64,000 nt of DNA from Moraxella sp. K1664 (GCF_039693965.1 NZ_CP155576.1:1302001-1366000), one strand, 5' to 3'. Shown: positions 1 to 9,266, counted from the first letter of the stretch. Translations and numbers: made by a program. The notes: generated by a model not told the origin, from the sequence alone.

Positions 1-67
1 CGGTCAAGCCTTCCATTGGGGCGAGCAGGCGAACAGGATGGACGAATAAATGGGCAAAGGCACTCAT
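1..67 (-). CDS. tRNA-dihydrouridine synthase, N-terminal fragment (runs off the window)
   Basis: Only the first 22 codons lie in the window. They read MSAFAHLFVHP then VRLLAPMEGLT; the APMEG motif is the conserved start of the FMN-binding TIM barrel of Dus enzymes, which reduce uridine to dihydrouridine in tRNA D-loops. Its ATG overlaps the TGA of pth (ATGA), so the two are translationally coupled. Which Dus subfamily (A, B or C) cannot be told from this stub. Confidence 0.7.
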   Translation of the reverse strand, partial: MSAFAHLFVHPVRLLAPMEGLT

Positions 68-642
68 GTTGGTAGTTTAAACCCATTGGCAAGGCTAATC
101 GCCTTTTGTTCATCGCCTTTGATGAGTAACTCCAAGGCATTCATGCCACACTCTATCGCTCTATCTATATTGACACGGTCATCGGACATGGGTTTTGACA
201 GCACCCAACCACTGACCATGGATGAGTGAGCAGGTCTGCCGATACCCACACGCAGTCGCCAAAAGTCCGCTCCGATGTGGGGGACGATGTCCTTTAAGCC
301 GTTATGCCCACCATGTCCGCCCCCCTTTTTTAGGCGTAGGCTCCCTGCCGAGATGTCAAGCTCATCATGAGCGATGAGTATCTCATGGGGGGCGATGTTA
401 TAGAATTTGGCAAAGGGGGCGACCGCCATTCCTGAGCGGTTCATGAAGGTGTCAGGGGTCAGCAGGCGGACATCTTGTCCGTATATCGTGCCACGCCCGA
501 CACTGCCATGGAATTTTTTGTCATGAGTGAGCGTGATGCCAAATTTGTCGCACAAAGCGTCCGCAAACCAAAAGCCTGCATTATGGCGAGTGTCTTTGTA
601 TTCTGCACCGACATTGCCCAAACCGACGATGAGTTTTATCAT
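64..642 (-). CDS. pth: Peptidyl-tRNA hydrolase
   Basis: Cytosolic enzyme that recycles peptidyl-tRNAs dropped from ribosomes by cutting the ester bond between peptide and tRNA. The 192-residue length is normal. The N-terminal GLGNVG motif (residues 7-12) with Asn10, followed by catalytic His20 in TRHNAG, is diagnostic; the central AHDELD and GGGHGGHNGL segments are also family hallmarks. It lies 72 bp downstream of rplY on the same strand, the usual rplY-pth order in gammaproteobacteria, but a terminator hairpin sits between them. Its stop overlaps the start of the next gene (a dus gene). Confidence 0.96.
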   Translation of the reverse strand: MIKLIVGLGNVGAEYKDTRHNAGFWFADALCDKFGITLTHDKKFHGSVGRGTIYGQDVRLLTPDTFMNRSGMAVAPFAKFYNIAPHEILIAHDELDISAGSLRLKKGGGHGGHNGLKDIVPHIGADFWRLRVGIGRPAHSSMVSGWVLSKPMSDDRVNIDRAIECGMNALELLIKGDEQKAISLANGFKLPT

Positions 643-668
643 GATTGCCCCATAGATGATGAAATAAA

Positions 669-702
669 CAAAAAGCCAATAGATGACCCATTGGCTTTTG
701 TT
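669..702 (-). terminator. Intrinsic terminator after rplY
   Basis: Stem of AAAAGCCAAT against ATTGGCTTTT with a 9-nt loop, followed by T residues in the minus-strand direction. It lies just after the rplY stop and would attenuate transcription into pth. Confidence 0.7.
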
Positions 703-714
703 GAGATTGATGAC

Positions 715-1338
715 TTATTCAGTGTCTGTGCTCTCTTCGCTTGTGCTCTCTTCACTGTCAGCAGAAACAGTCGGTGCTTGTACGCTAACCACGACACGGT
801 CGGTGGCATTGCTGTCAAGCTCAACGATGGTAATGCCATCGGCAAGTTTGATGTCAGAGAAACGTAGTAGGTCACCGATTTCTAGGTTGGTCACGTCCAC
901 TTCGATGGCTTCTGGCAGTTGGCGTGGCAAGCAGTTGATGTGTAGCTCGGTTACGTTGGTTTGTAGGATACCACCAGATTTTACGCCCTTAGCGGTGCCA
1001 GTGAAGTGTACAGGCACAGTAAAGTGCATGGTTTGACCACGAACAACACGTTGGAAGTCCACATGTAGTGGCGTGCCTTTTGAAGGATGGCGTTGTAAGG
1101 CTTTAATGATAACTTCTTCGTTTTCGCTGCCATCTAGTGCCAGTGTGGTTACGCTTGAAAAGAAGCTCTCATCTTGGATGGCTTTTACTAATTCATTTAG
1201 CTTGACGCTTACAGACAGTGGCTTGGCATCACCGCCATATACGATGGCAGGGATTAGGTTGGCTTTACGCAGGCGGCGGCTCGAACCTTTGCCCTGCTCA
1301 TCGGTAGCACGTGCTACCGTAGTTAGAGTATAGCTCAT
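715..1338 (-). CDS. rplY: 50S ribosomal protein L25/general stress protein Ctc
   Basis: Binds 5S rRNA in the large ribosomal subunit. The 207 residues match the long (Ctc-type) form: an N-terminal L25 RNA-binding domain (about 1-95, with the LRKANLIPAIVYGG segment) and a C-terminal TL5 beta domain (about 100-185), ending in a Ser/Glu/Thr-rich acidic tail (EESTSEESTDTE). The start has a good AGGA ribosome-binding site. In many relatives this gene follows prs directly; here prs is 43 kb away at 44958-45905, on the same strand. Confidence 0.95.
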   Translation of the reverse strand: MSYTLTTVARATDEQGKGSSRRLRKANLIPAIVYGGDAKPLSVSVKLNELVKAIQDESFFSSVTTLALDGSENEEVIIKALQRHPSKGTPLHVDFQRVVRGQTMHFTVPVHFTGTAKGVKSGGILQTNVTELHINCLPRQLPEAIEVDVTNLEIGDLLRFSDIKLADGITIVELDSNATDRVVVSVQAPTVSADSEESTSEESTDTE

Positions 1339-1544
1339 AAGGATTTCCTATATTAAAAGGCTACAAAAATGATGATTTTCGACCAATCATCATACAAAAA
1401 AGTGCAAAAGAATTTGCAAAATAGCGAACTATTATAAGCCAGTTTGGGCGATATGACAAGGGTTTTTTGCAAATCAGCCAATGGATTTGTTAGATGTGTG
1501 ATAATGTGATAAAAAATAACAAGTGTTTTTATAAAGTATCCCCA

Positions 1545-1573
1545 TTTGCAAATGAATTTAATTTTGTTATAAT
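1545..1573 (+). promoter_or_regulatory. Sigma70-type promoter of putP
   Basis: TTTGCA and TATAAT are separated by 17 bp, about 50 bp upstream of the putP start; an AAGGAG ribosome-binding site lies at about 1610-1615. Confidence 0.55.
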
Positions 1574-1621
1574 CACTTGTTATTTTTTGTTAAACTTGTT
1601 AAATAATGTAAGGAGTGTGTC

Positions 1622-3130
1622 ATGGATGCTGTGACAACAGGTGGGGCAGGCGTATGGATTTCGCTGTCGATTTATTTTTTGGGCATGATTGCCATCGGTG
1701 TGTACGCCTACTTTAAACAAAAAAAAGACGTTGAAGGCTACATGCTGGGTGGGCGTAACTTATCGCCTGCGGTAACGGCACTCTCGGCGGGGGCGTCCGA
1801 TATGTCGGGCTGGCTACTGCTGGGGTTGCCTGGTTATATGTATGCATCAGGCATTGTAAGCTTATGGATAGCAGGGGGGCTGACGGTCGGGGCATTTGCC
1901 AACTATCTGCTTGTTGCTCCACGTCTGCGTGTGTATACCGAGGTGGCAGGTAATGCCATTACTTTGCCTGACTTTTTTGCCAATCGCTTTGATGACAAAA
2001 CGCACCTACTCCGCATGGTCTCTGCCATCGTGGTGATTATATTCTTTACGGTCTATACGGCGGCAAGTCTGGTCGGTGGTGGCAAGCTTTTTGAAAGCTC
2101 GCTCGGGCTTGATTATAGTTTGGGTCTGTGGGTGACGGCAGGCGTGGTCGTGGCGTATACGCTCTTTGGCGGATTTTTGGCGGTGTCCTTGACTGACTTC
2201 GTCCAAGGGGTGATCATGCTCATCGCCATGCTACTGGTACCGTTTGTTGCTTTTAATGAAATCGGCGGTGTCAGTGCTGGCATGGACGTGGCACGTTCTG
2301 TGAACCCTGAGTTGTTTAACATCATGAATGGCGTGAGTGTCATGGGAGCGATATCGCTGGCAGCGTGGGGTCTGGGCTATTTTGGACAGCCACACATCAT
2401 CGTGCGGTTTATGGCGATTCGCTCGGTCAAGGACGTGCCGGTGGCGTGTGGTATTGGTATGGGCTGGATGATATTGAGCTTGATTGGAGCATTACTCGTT
2501 GGTGTGTCGGGTGTGGCATATATCCATAACAAGGGCATGAGCCTAGATGACCCTGAGACGATTTTCTTGGTGTTCTCACAGCTTTTGTTCCATCCGCTCA
2601 TCGGTGGCTTTTTGCTGGCAGCGATATTGGCGGCGATTATGAGTACCATTTCTAGTCAGCTACTGGTGGTGTCAAGTTCGCTCACCCGTGATGTGTACAA
2701 GCTGTTTTTGGACAAAGAAGCATCCGAATCCCGCCAAATCATGGTCGGACGTATCTCGGTGGTGCTGGTGGCGATGCTTGGGATTATGCTGGCAGGGGAC
2801 AAAGACAGCTCGGTGTTAAAGATGGTGTCGCACGCGTGGGCAGGCTTTGGGGCGGCGTTTGGCCCTTTGGTGCTGCTCTCGCTCATGTGGAGGCGCATGA
2901 ACTACCAAGGGGCATTGGCGGGCATGATTGTCGGGGCATTGACCGTCATCGTTTGGGTATATGGGGGTATTGAGATTGGCGGACAGCCTGCCAATGACGC
3001 CATTTATTCCATCATGCCCGGCTTTGTGCTCAGTGCCATCACGACTGTGGTTGTCTCACTTTTGACCCCGCCACCCAATGCCAAGATTATGGGCGAGTTT
3101 GATGAGATGGAACGCCAGTTAAAGGCGTAA
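1622..3130 (+). CDS. putP: Sodium/proline symporter PutP
   Basis: Inner-membrane sodium:solute symporter (SSS family) that imports L-proline with Na+. The 502-residue, strongly hydrophobic protein has the expected 12-13 membrane segments. Family signatures visible are LSAGASDMSGW near residues 54-64 (Na+/proline site, TM2) and the SQLLVVSSSLTRDVYK segment at about 344-359. Length equals the usual PutP. It is monocistronic, with its own promoter and a strong terminator. No putA lies nearby, so whether it serves catabolism or osmoprotection is not shown here. Confidence 0.94.
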   Translation: MDAVTTGGAGVWISLSIYFLGMIAIGVYAYFKQKKDVEGYMLGGRNLSPAVTALSAGASDMSGWLLLGLPGYMYASGIVSLWIAGGLTVGAFANYLLVAPRLRVYTEVAGNAITLPDFFANRFDDKTHLLRMVSAIVVIIFFTVYTAASLVGGGKLFESSLGLDYSLGLWVTAGVVVAYTLFGGFLAVSLTDFVQGVIMLIAMLLVPFVAFNEIGGVSAGMDVARSVNPELFNIMNGVSVMGAISLAAWGLGYFGQPHIIVRFMAIRSVKDVPVACGIGMGWMILSLIGALLVGVSGVAYIHNKGMSLDDPETIFLVFSQLLFHPLIGGFLLAAILAAIMSTISSQLLVVSSSLTRDVYKLFLDKEASESRQIMVGRISVVLVAMLGIMLAGDKDSSVLKMVSHAWAGFGAAFGPLVLLSLMWRRMNYQGALAGMIVGALTVIVWVYGGIEIGGQPANDAIYSIMPGFVLSAITTVVVSLLTPPPNAKIMGEFDEMERQLKA

Positions 3131-3178
3131 AATAAAAACGCCCTAATATCCTGTTAAGATGTCTTGTGGCATGGTTTG

Positions 3179-3225
3179 CCCAAAATCCAAAAGTTTATCA
3201 GCTTTTGGATTTTGGGTATTTTTTT
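3179..3225 (+). terminator. Strong intrinsic terminator of putP
   Basis: A 15-bp perfect stem (CCCAAAATCCAAAAG with CTTTTGGATTTTGGG), loop of about 8 nt, then TATTTTTTT. Confidence 0.85.
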
Positions 3226-3393
3226 GGCAAAATGACAGGTGAGCTTACCAAAATTTGCCCTTGGATGATGTGTGTTAAAAAATGTTACAATATTTTTATA
3301 AAAAATTTTTAAAAAATGATTATACTAAAAGTATTTTCCAAAAAATAAACAGTCAAACATAAATAACCACAAACAACCATAAAAAGGTATTCT

Positions 3394-4125
3394 ATGCCCC
3401 AAAGACCTTATGATAAACCAATCAGTCGTAAACAAAAAGTTCGTACGTCATCAGGGCTTATTAGCCTGCTTTGGATGTTCGTGGGGGCGGTGATTGCGGT
3501 CATGATAGGGTTTTTCTTATACCTATCACCTTTGTTTGATGGCTTTAAGACCGACGTGGAAGTCAATCCGCCCGTCAAGGTTGAGCCGTTGCCCCAAGCA
3601 GATGAGCCTAATGATTTTGAATTTTATGAAGTCTTGCCGACCCGTGAATTTCAAACAGGGGAGAGTGTGACAGGCACTAAGAGCGTGGAACCAAGCGACG
3701 ACCAAGCGACGACCAAGCCTGATGCGGTGGTCACGTCTGAGCAAAGCGATGCGACCAGACCCAGACAAGATGGCGTGCCGTCAGAGCAGGCGGAAGCTGT
3801 GGTCATTAGCGAAGAAGAGCTGACCTATGATGGGACAGATGACGATAGGGCAAACGGTGCAGGGGGCAATATCAATATCACGGCAGTCAATAACAGCTAT
3901 ATCTTGCAGATTCGTAGTTATGACAGCCCTGATGAAGCTGACCGCATGCGAGCCGAAGTCATGATGTCGGGTGTGGATGCTCGGGTCATCAAGCGTGTGG
4001 ATGACGGCATAGAGCTGTATCAGGTCATCTCCAACACGATGAATTCCAAGGAAGAAGCACTCTCTGCCAGCAGAAGATTAAGTAGTAATGGCATAGATTC
4101 GCTCGTGGTGGAACAAAGGCATTAG
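3394..4125 (+). CDS. SPOR-domain membrane protein (FtsN-like)
   Basis: A bitopic protein of 243 residues: short basic cytoplasmic N-terminus, one membrane helix (about 26-48), a Pro/Glu/Thr-rich periplasmic linker and a C-terminal SPOR domain (about 165-240: YILQIRSYDSPDEADRMRAE...). SPOR domains bind glycan strands stripped of stem peptides at division sites, and the architecture matches FtsN-type cell-division or cell-wall proteins. In Acinetobacter-type genomes a similar SPOR gene lies next to argS; that neighbour is absent here. The specific partner is not shown. Confidence 0.82.
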   Translation: MPQRPYDKPISRKQKVRTSSGLISLLWMFVGAVIAVMIGFFLYLSPLFDGFKTDVEVNPPVKVEPLPQADEPNDFEFYEVLPTREFQTGESVTGTKSVEPSDDQATTKPDAVVTSEQSDATRPRQDGVPSEQAEAVVISEEELTYDGTDDDRANGAGGNINITAVNNSYILQIRSYDSPDEADRMRAEVMMSGVDARVIKRVDDGIELYQVISNTMNSKEEALSASRRLSSNGIDSLVVEQRH

Positions 4126-4136
4126 GGTCTGGATAT

Positions 4137-4178
4137 AAAAATACCGCTTGGCAATGACAATGACAGGCGGTATTTTTT
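4137..4178. terminator. Shared bidirectional terminator
   Basis: Stem AAAAATACCGC with GCGGTATTTTT between two convergent genes (SPOR-domain gene and the lipoprotein at 4186); it has T-tracts on both strands. Confidence 0.75.
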
Positions 4179-4185
4179 GTGGTTA

Positions 4186-4554
4186 TTATTGCTCAGTTTC
4201 GGCAGTGGCATCAGCTTGGGGAGCTTCGGCGGTCGCCATAGGTTCCGCTGGCTCGGCACTTGATGGCTCTGCTTCGGATGGGGCAGGCTCTGCCGTGGTT
4301 TCTGTGGTGGTCTCTGATGGGGCAGGCTCTACTGTTGTGGTCGGGGCGACCGCTCCATCTGTCGCTCCGCCAACACCGCCCATCGTGGGCTGTCCGTGGT
4401 CATCAAATCTCACTTCTTCGGCTTTTGGGGCATTGGCGATGGCATTGGCTTCGGCTTCTTCTAGTTTGTCCACGGCTTTTGGGTTGTTATGACCCCCGCA
4501 GGCACTAAGTAATAGGCTGGTGCTGATGATGGCGGTAAATAATTTGGCTTTCAT
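4186..4554 (-). CDS. Small acidic lipoprotein, Ala/Glu/Thr-rich
   Basis: Predicted lipoprotein beginning MKAKLF, with a lipobox LLLSAC cut before a Cys at residue 19 of this start. The start at 4554 is chosen over a longer reading (4581) because AGGAG sits just upstream and the signal peptide begins there. The mature part of about 100 residues is low-complexity (APSE/TTTE/AEP repeats) with no recognisable enzymatic domain. It converges with the SPOR gene and follows hom in the opposite order. Function unknown; probably envelope-associated. Confidence 0.75.
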   Translation of the reverse strand: MKAKLFTAIISTSLLLSACGGHNNPKAVDKLEEAEANAIANAPKAEEVRFDDHGQPTMGGVGGATDGAVAPTTTVEPAPSETTTETTAEPAPSEAEPSSAEPAEPMATAEAPQADATAETEQ

Positions 4555-4683
4555 GAGAACTCCTAACGGATGACGATTCAAATAATGCTATTATGCCACA
4601 AATGGTGGGGAATTGACAATTTATAATCGCATAGTCCTGCCATTTGTGGTTTGGCTTTATTATTTTAAACTTTATTGAGCCAC

Positions 4684-5985
4684 TTATTCTAAACTTTCTA
4701 GGCGAATACGCACCACAGGCTCGGTGACCGCCCCAAGGGCTTCTATCTCTTTGATGGCTTTGTTCATCTGCGATTCGAGTACGGGCAAGGTCAAGATGAT
4801 GACAGGCACAAGCCCTGATTTGTGAGCGTCACGTTGCATGATGGCGTCAATGTTAATGCCGTTTTCGCTCAAAATGCGAGTGGTGTCAGCCAGCACGCCC
4901 AGCTCATCTTTGACGGTCAAGCGTAGGTAGTAGCCACAGGTCATCTCATCGCTAGATAGGATGCGAGTGTCAGACAGCTCTTCGGGGACGAACGCCAGAT
5001 GTGGTACGTCGCTTGGGGTATTGGCATTGATGACATAAATCAAGTCCATGACATCTGCCATGACTGCCGATGCTGTCGCCCCTGCCCCTGCCCCATCACC
5101 ATAATACAGCGACTGCCCCAGTGGATGAGCGTCTACCATGACGGCATTTTTGACGCCATTGACATTGGCAAGTAGGGTGCTGTTGGGGATGAGCGTGGGA
5201 TGGACACGCAGCTCAAAACCATGTTCACGACGAAACGCAAAGCCGAGATGCTTGATGGTGTAGCCAAGCTCTTTGGCATAGACCACGTCTTGTAGGTTGA
5301 TTTTGGTGATGCCTTCACAATACACTTTGTTAAACTGCAAAGGAATGCCAAAGGCAATCGATGCCAACAAGGACAGCTTGTGAGCGGCGTCAATGCCTTC
5401 AACATCAAAGGTGGGGTCAGCTTCGGCATAGCCTAGGGCTTGGGCTTCTTTTAGTACGTCACCAAAACGACGGTTTTTTTGTTGCATTTCGGTCAGGATA
5501 AAGTTGCCCGTGCCGTTGATGATGCCTGCCACCCAGTCCACTTTATTGGCGGCTAGGGCTTCACGGATGATTTTGATGATGGGAATGCCACCTGCCACCG
5601 CCGCTTCATAACGCACCTGCACGCCATGCTCTTCGGCAAGCCCAAAAATCTCATTGCCATGCTCAGCAAGTAAGGCTTTGTTGGCGGTGACGACGTGTTT
5701 TTTGTGTTTGATGGCATGAATGATGACATCTTTGGCAACAGTTTTACCGCCAATGACTTCAATGACAATGTCCACATCATCATCGGCAGCGATTGCCATC
5801 AAATCATCGCTTTGTTTGATGGCAGGGTCAATGTCATCTCGCTGCCGTCTTGTGCCGACATGAGTGATGCAGATGTCATGACCGCTACGGCGAGACAGCT
5901 CAACGGCGTTGTCTTTTAGTAGATTGACCACGCCTGTACCAACTGTGCCCAGACCCAAAACCGCAATGTTAATTTTATCTTTCAT
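4684..5985 (-). CDS. hom: Homoserine dehydrogenase
   Basis: Reduces aspartate semialdehyde to homoserine with NAD(P)H, the branch step to threonine and methionine. The 433-residue monofunctional form has an N-terminal Rossmann fold (GLGTVGTG near residues 11-18), a central catalytic domain (AAVAGGIPII near 128-137; GTGNFILTEM near 159-168), and a C-terminal ACT domain (about 350-430; YLRLTVKDELGVLADT) for feedback control. It lies downstream of a dsbC-like gene on the same strand, the arrangement seen in Acinetobacter (dsbC-hom), although thrC is not next to it here. Confidence 0.95.
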   Translation of the reverse strand: MKDKINIAVLGLGTVGTGVVNLLKDNAVELSRRSGHDICITHVGTRRQRDDIDPAIKQSDDLMAIAADDDVDIVIEVIGGKTVAKDVIIHAIKHKKHVVTANKALLAEHGNEIFGLAEEHGVQVRYEAAVAGGIPIIKIIREALAANKVDWVAGIINGTGNFILTEMQQKNRRFGDVLKEAQALGYAEADPTFDVEGIDAAHKLSLLASIAFGIPLQFNKVYCEGITKINLQDVVYAKELGYTIKHLGFAFRREHGFELRVHPTLIPNSTLLANVNGVKNAVMVDAHPLGQSLYYGDGAGAGATASAVMADVMDLIYVINANTPSDVPHLAFVPEELSDTRILSSDEMTCGYYLRLTVKDELGVLADTTRILSENGINIDAIMQRDAHKSGLVPVIILTLPVLESQMNKAIKEIEALGAVTEPVVRIRLESLE

Positions 5986-6204
5986 GAATGCCCCAACTGG
6001 TTATCTATAATAAAAATTGACGGTAAAACCGAACTGCTTAACTTATCATAAGTTTGTGGCTTATGCTAGGGGTTTGTAAAAATTTTTATGGGTTTTGTCA
6101 AAAATTTTTGTAAAAATTGTAACAGGTGGTGGGATGTGATGGGTGGGGTGATTTATTTTTAAAATTTATAAAAAGGATGGTATTGTTCAACATGCCCTGT
6201 TCTT

Positions 6205-6308
6205 AAATGTGGATGCGTAAGGGCGAACACATGCCCAAAAATCAATATTTTATATAGGGCAAATTGCAATTTGCCCCTACGAATCCATCCAAAATATGGT
6301 TAATCAAT
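6205..6308. repeat. Dispersed repeat R1, copy a
   Basis: Intergenic copy of a roughly 100-bp repeat: a GGGCGAA-type start, AAAAATCAA, an inverted repeat GGGCAAATTGCAATTTGCCC, CCTACGAATCCATCC, then ATGGTTAATCAAT. The other copies are listed at 29831, 34284, 44854, 46391, 48083, 56688, 57583 and 63628. The rest of the 377-bp gap between dsbC and hom holds only AT-rich sequence and the dsbC terminator. Confidence 0.75.
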
Positions 6309-6312
6309 AGCG

Positions 6313-6340
6313 GAAAAAGGGCTAAACTCAGCCCTTTTTG
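6313..6340 (-). terminator. Intrinsic terminator of the dsbC-like gene
   Basis: Stem AAAAGGGCT/AGCCCTTTT with a 6-nt loop, 22 bp downstream of the dsbC stop, T-tract on the minus strand. Confidence 0.75.
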
Positions 6341-6362
6341 TTTGTTATTTATAAATTAACCA

Positions 6363-7220
6363 TCAACGATTATTAATGGCTTGTTTGGCAAGCTCAGCCG
6401 ATGGCAGGTAGCCCCCAAGCTGTTGCCCGTTTTCGGCAAAGATGGCAGGCGTGCCTGATACACCTAATCTCTGACCCAGTGCCATGTGTTTGCGTACAGG
6501 ATTATCACAGCTTGAAGCAGTGATATTTTTGCCTTTTTTGGCATCGGTTAAAGCGGCTTGACGGTCGCTGCTGCACCATACACGTTCTGTGAGTCCAACC
6601 ATAGAATCACCACGAGGCCATGCTAAATAACGCACTTCAATGCCAGCGGCGTTGGTTTGGTCAATCTCTTTATGTAGGAGCTGACAATACTGGCAGGTAG
6701 GGTCTGAAAACACATAGATGGATGCTTTGGTTTCGCCTTTGGCAGGGAATACAATCATCTCGGATTTGTCCACGGCTTGTAGTTCAGAGACGGCCGCTTT
6801 TGACATCATGGCACTGCTGATGTCCACAGGTCCGCCATCGCCCAATTTCATGACCGCACCTTGTATGACATAAGTACCTGTTTTATCAACAAAAAATGGT
6901 GAAAAACCATCCAAAGTCGCCCAATACATCTCAGGCATGTCAGTTAAAATGACAGATTGAACCTGAGCGTTTAGACCTGAGTTGTTTAGGTTGTTTTGTA
7001 GGGCAAGGGCGACATCGGGCTGATGATTGGGGTCATCATTGTGGGCAGGGGCATTGTTTATTGGCTCGGCATTTGCCCCTTGGGTTTGGCCTGAGGTGGC
7101 TGTTGTATTGTCTGTGTTGGTACTGCTGTTTTGGTTGCATCCAACAAGCAGTAAGGCGGTCATGATGGCTGTTAGGGCGATAGATGGGGTTGCGACAGAT
7201 GGGTGAAGTTTGATGGTCAT
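6363..7220 (-). CDS. dsbC: DsbC-like thiol:disulfide isomerase, predicted lipoprotein
   Basis: Periplasmic disulfide isomerase of the DsbC/DsbG family. The start at 7220 (MTIKLHPSV) is chosen because a signal peptide with lipobox LLLVGC follows it; a longer reading to 7277 would bury the signal. After a Asn/Thr-rich linker comes a dimerisation domain (about residues 75-140) and a thioredoxin-fold domain with the CxxC site DPTCQYCQ and cis-proline in GVSGTPAIF. Lipoprotein anchoring is unusual compared with soluble E. coli DsbC. Neighbour hom lies downstream, as in Acinetobacter. Residue count from the chosen start is 285. Confidence 0.87.
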   Translation of the reverse strand: MTIKLHPSVATPSIALTAIMTALLLVGCNQNSSTNTDNTTATSGQTQGANAEPINNAPAHNDDPNHQPDVALALQNNLNNSGLNAQVQSVILTDMPEMYWATLDGFSPFFVDKTGTYVIQGAVMKLGDGGPVDISSAMMSKAAVSELQAVDKSEMIVFPAKGETKASIYVFSDPTCQYCQLLHKEIDQTNAAGIEVRYLAWPRGDSMVGLTERVWCSSDRQAALTDAKKGKNITASSCDNPVRKHMALGQRLGVSGTPAIFAENGQQLGGYLPSAELAKQAINNR

Positions 7221-7530
7221 GATGATAAACGATAATGATAATAAGGAAAAATGATCCATTATACCAAATTTTTCCATGTTTTACTAGGATGTGCTTGTCT
7301 TTTGTATTTATCATGTGCATTTTTCATGAAAATCTTCAAATAAAAAGCAGAATACTCATTATTTTACGCACCATTTTACTCACTTTTGGTTTTTACAAAT
7401 CCCTAGTGTGGCAGATGATGCGTTGGATGGGATGATTGGGTGCTGATTATCAAAAAATATTTACGTTGTTGTGTTAAAATAGTTCTTTTGCAACACCATA
7501 TTTATAAATTGGACTAAAACTGGGGCAAAC

Positions 7531-8439
7531 ATGGCAGGCAGTTTACTTATACTATTAGATGATATCGCAACGGTGCTAGATGATGTCTCGGTGCTGACCA
7601 AAGTCGCCGCCAAAAAAACAGCGGGTGTGTTGGGTGATGATTTGGCATTAAACGCTCAGCAGGTAACGGGCGTGCGTGCTGACCGTGAGCTTGCGGTGGT
7701 GTGGGCGGTGGCAAAAGGGTCATTTATCAATAAGTGCATCCTTGTCCCTGCTGCTCTTGGCATGAGTGCGATGGCAGCATGGCTTATTACACCTTTATTG
7801 ATGATTGGAGGCTTATTTTTGTGCTATGAAGGTTCTGAAAAAGTCATTCATAAATTTGCCCCCAAACTCTTGCCCCATGAGTCAGATAGTGAGAAAATTC
7901 ATGAGGCACATCTAAAAGCCAACGCCAATGATGAGGATTTGGTGGCATTGGAGAGAGATAAAGTCAAAGGGGCAATCGCTACTGACTTTATCTTATCGGC
8001 AGAGATTGTGGTCATCTCGCTTGGAACAATGACACAGACAACCTTTATGTCCAAAGCGTTGGCACTTTCTGCCATTGCTGTTGTGATGACGGTGGGCGTG
8101 TACGGACTGGTGGCGGTGATTGTCAAGATGGATGATGTGGGGATGCACTGGGTGGCACAACCTGACCCAATCAAACAAAAAATGGGCAATTGGTTGCTTG
8201 GTTTTGCCCCTTTGCTGATGAAATTCTTGTCTGTTGCAGGCACACTTGCCATGTTTTTGGTTGGTGGTGGCATTTTGGTGCATGGTGTGGACATGCTTCA
8301 TCATCAAGCCGAGCATTTATCACATTTATCGGGGGTGTTTGCTGGTCTGACCCAGATGATTTATCATGGCATGGTGGGTTTTATTGCTGGTTGTGTTGCC
8401 CTGATGGGGGTGGTGTTATTTAAGAAAATTAAGACATGA
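7531..8439 (+). CDS. DUF808 family inner-membrane protein (YedI-like)
   Basis: A 302-residue membrane protein beginning MAGSLLILLDDIATVLDDV, the conserved start of the DUF808/YedI family, followed by KVAAKKTAGVLGDDLALNA and several membrane helices (about 70-100, 150-195, 225-250, 270-295). The cytosolic loop around residues 115-145 is rich in charged residues. The molecular role of this family is not established. It is monocistronic and lies upstream of rpsU, which has its own promoter. Confidence 0.85.
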   Translation: MAGSLLILLDDIATVLDDVSVLTKVAAKKTAGVLGDDLALNAQQVTGVRADRELAVVWAVAKGSFINKCILVPAALGMSAMAAWLITPLLMIGGLFLCYEGSEKVIHKFAPKLLPHESDSEKIHEAHLKANANDEDLVALERDKVKGAIATDFILSAEIVVISLGTMTQTTFMSKALALSAIAVVMTVGVYGLVAVIVKMDDVGMHWVAQPDPIKQKMGNWLLGFAPLLMKFLSVAGTLAMFLVGGGILVHGVDMLHHQAEHLSHLSGVFAGLTQMIYHGMVGFIAGCVALMGVVLFKKIKT

Positions 8440-8443
8440 ACGC

Positions 8444-8472
8444 TTGTATTTATGGTGGATATTTGTTATAAT
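8444..8472 (+). promoter_or_regulatory. Sigma70-type promoter of rpsU
   Basis: TTGTAT and TATAAT with a 17-bp spacer; transcription would start near 8480 and give a leader of about 115 nt before rpsU. Confidence 0.65.
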
Positions 8473-8594
8473 CGGCAGGTTTTGTAAAAACACCTTGTTC
8501 CAATTTGAGCTGATGCCTACGCCAAGACCGTACCAGCTAATTATAACATACAGCCAAATTGATGCCTTAGCTGTCTTGATAATCGGAGTAACCC

Positions 8595-8810
8595 ATGCCT
8601 TCTGTAAAGGTCAAAGAAAACGAACCTGTTGACATTGCCATTCGTCGCTTTAAACGTGCTTGTGAAAAAGCAGGCGTTTTGGCTGATGTACGCAAAAAAG
8701 AATTCTACGAAAAACCAACCCAAGAGCGTAAGCGTAAAAAAGCCGCTGCGGTCAAGCGTTACAAGAAAAAAGTATGGCGTGAGCAAGCACGTACCGTACG
8801 TAAATACTAA
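8595..8810 (+). CDS. rpsU: 30S ribosomal protein S21
   Basis: Small basic ribosomal protein needed for efficient base pairing of the Shine-Dalgarno sequence in the 30S subunit. All 71 residues align with the family ([26 protein letters not shown], then an Arg/Lys-rich C-terminus ending RTVRKY). The start has CGGAG upstream. dnaG and rpoD, its common partners, are not adjacent. Confidence 0.97.
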   Translation: MPSVKVKENEPVDIAIRRFKRACEKAGVLADVRKKEFYEKPTQERKRKKAAAVKRYKKKVWREQARTVRKY

Positions 8811-8963
8811 TCGCATGTAAAAGCCCATTGGTATTTTGCCACAAAAAGCATTCATCAATGAAACATACCCAAAAGTAAGATTTGGACAGTGTTTCAAAAT
8901 TGAATGCTTTTTTATTTTTTAATAAACTATTAATGAGTTTTATGAGCATTTGAGAGTTCAATT

Positions 8964-9266
8964 ATGATGAAATGTTTTTCTGCCCCGACTCTTGTCTTAT
9001 CTGCCTTAGCTTTATCCGCCTGTGTTGCCCCCATTGATGCAACCAACGCACAAGCGGTCGTTGTGCCTGTGGGCGTGCCTGTGCTTGTCAAAGAAAAAAA
9101 TAAAGACAGCATTTATGTTTGCAAGGTCAAAGCCTTTACCAACACCTACCGCTCTGAAAATGCCAGTCGTGGCAGGGCTCATTTGGATGTGCTTAAACAA
9201 TGCCGAGCCAAACACCATGAAATGTTTTGTGTGGATGAAGAGGTAGAGTGTACCGAATACAAATAA
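8964..9266 (+). CDS. Small predicted lipoprotein, cysteine-containing
   Basis: A 100-residue protein with a lipoprotein signal (ALALSAC, Cys20) and a mature part of about 80 residues holding four cysteines (YVCKVK, LKQCRAK, MFCVDEEVEC), suggesting disulfides in the periplasm. The start may be either of two adjacent Met codons. No family recognised. It sits between rpsU and polA, on the same strand, with no terminator seen before polA. Confidence 0.7.
   Translation: MMKCFSAPTLVLSALALSACVAPIDATNAQAVVVPVGVPVLVKEKNKDSIYVCKVKAFTNTYRSENASRGRAHLDVLKQCRAKHHEMFCVDEEVECTEYK

Noticed and set aside
475-1333. Plus-strand open frames opposite pth and rplY
   Set aside because: They are antisense shadows of two clear housekeeping genes.
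7235-7435. 66-codon plus-strand frame upstream of the DUF808 gene
   Set aside because: Antisense to the dsbC start region, no similarity or ribosome-binding site.
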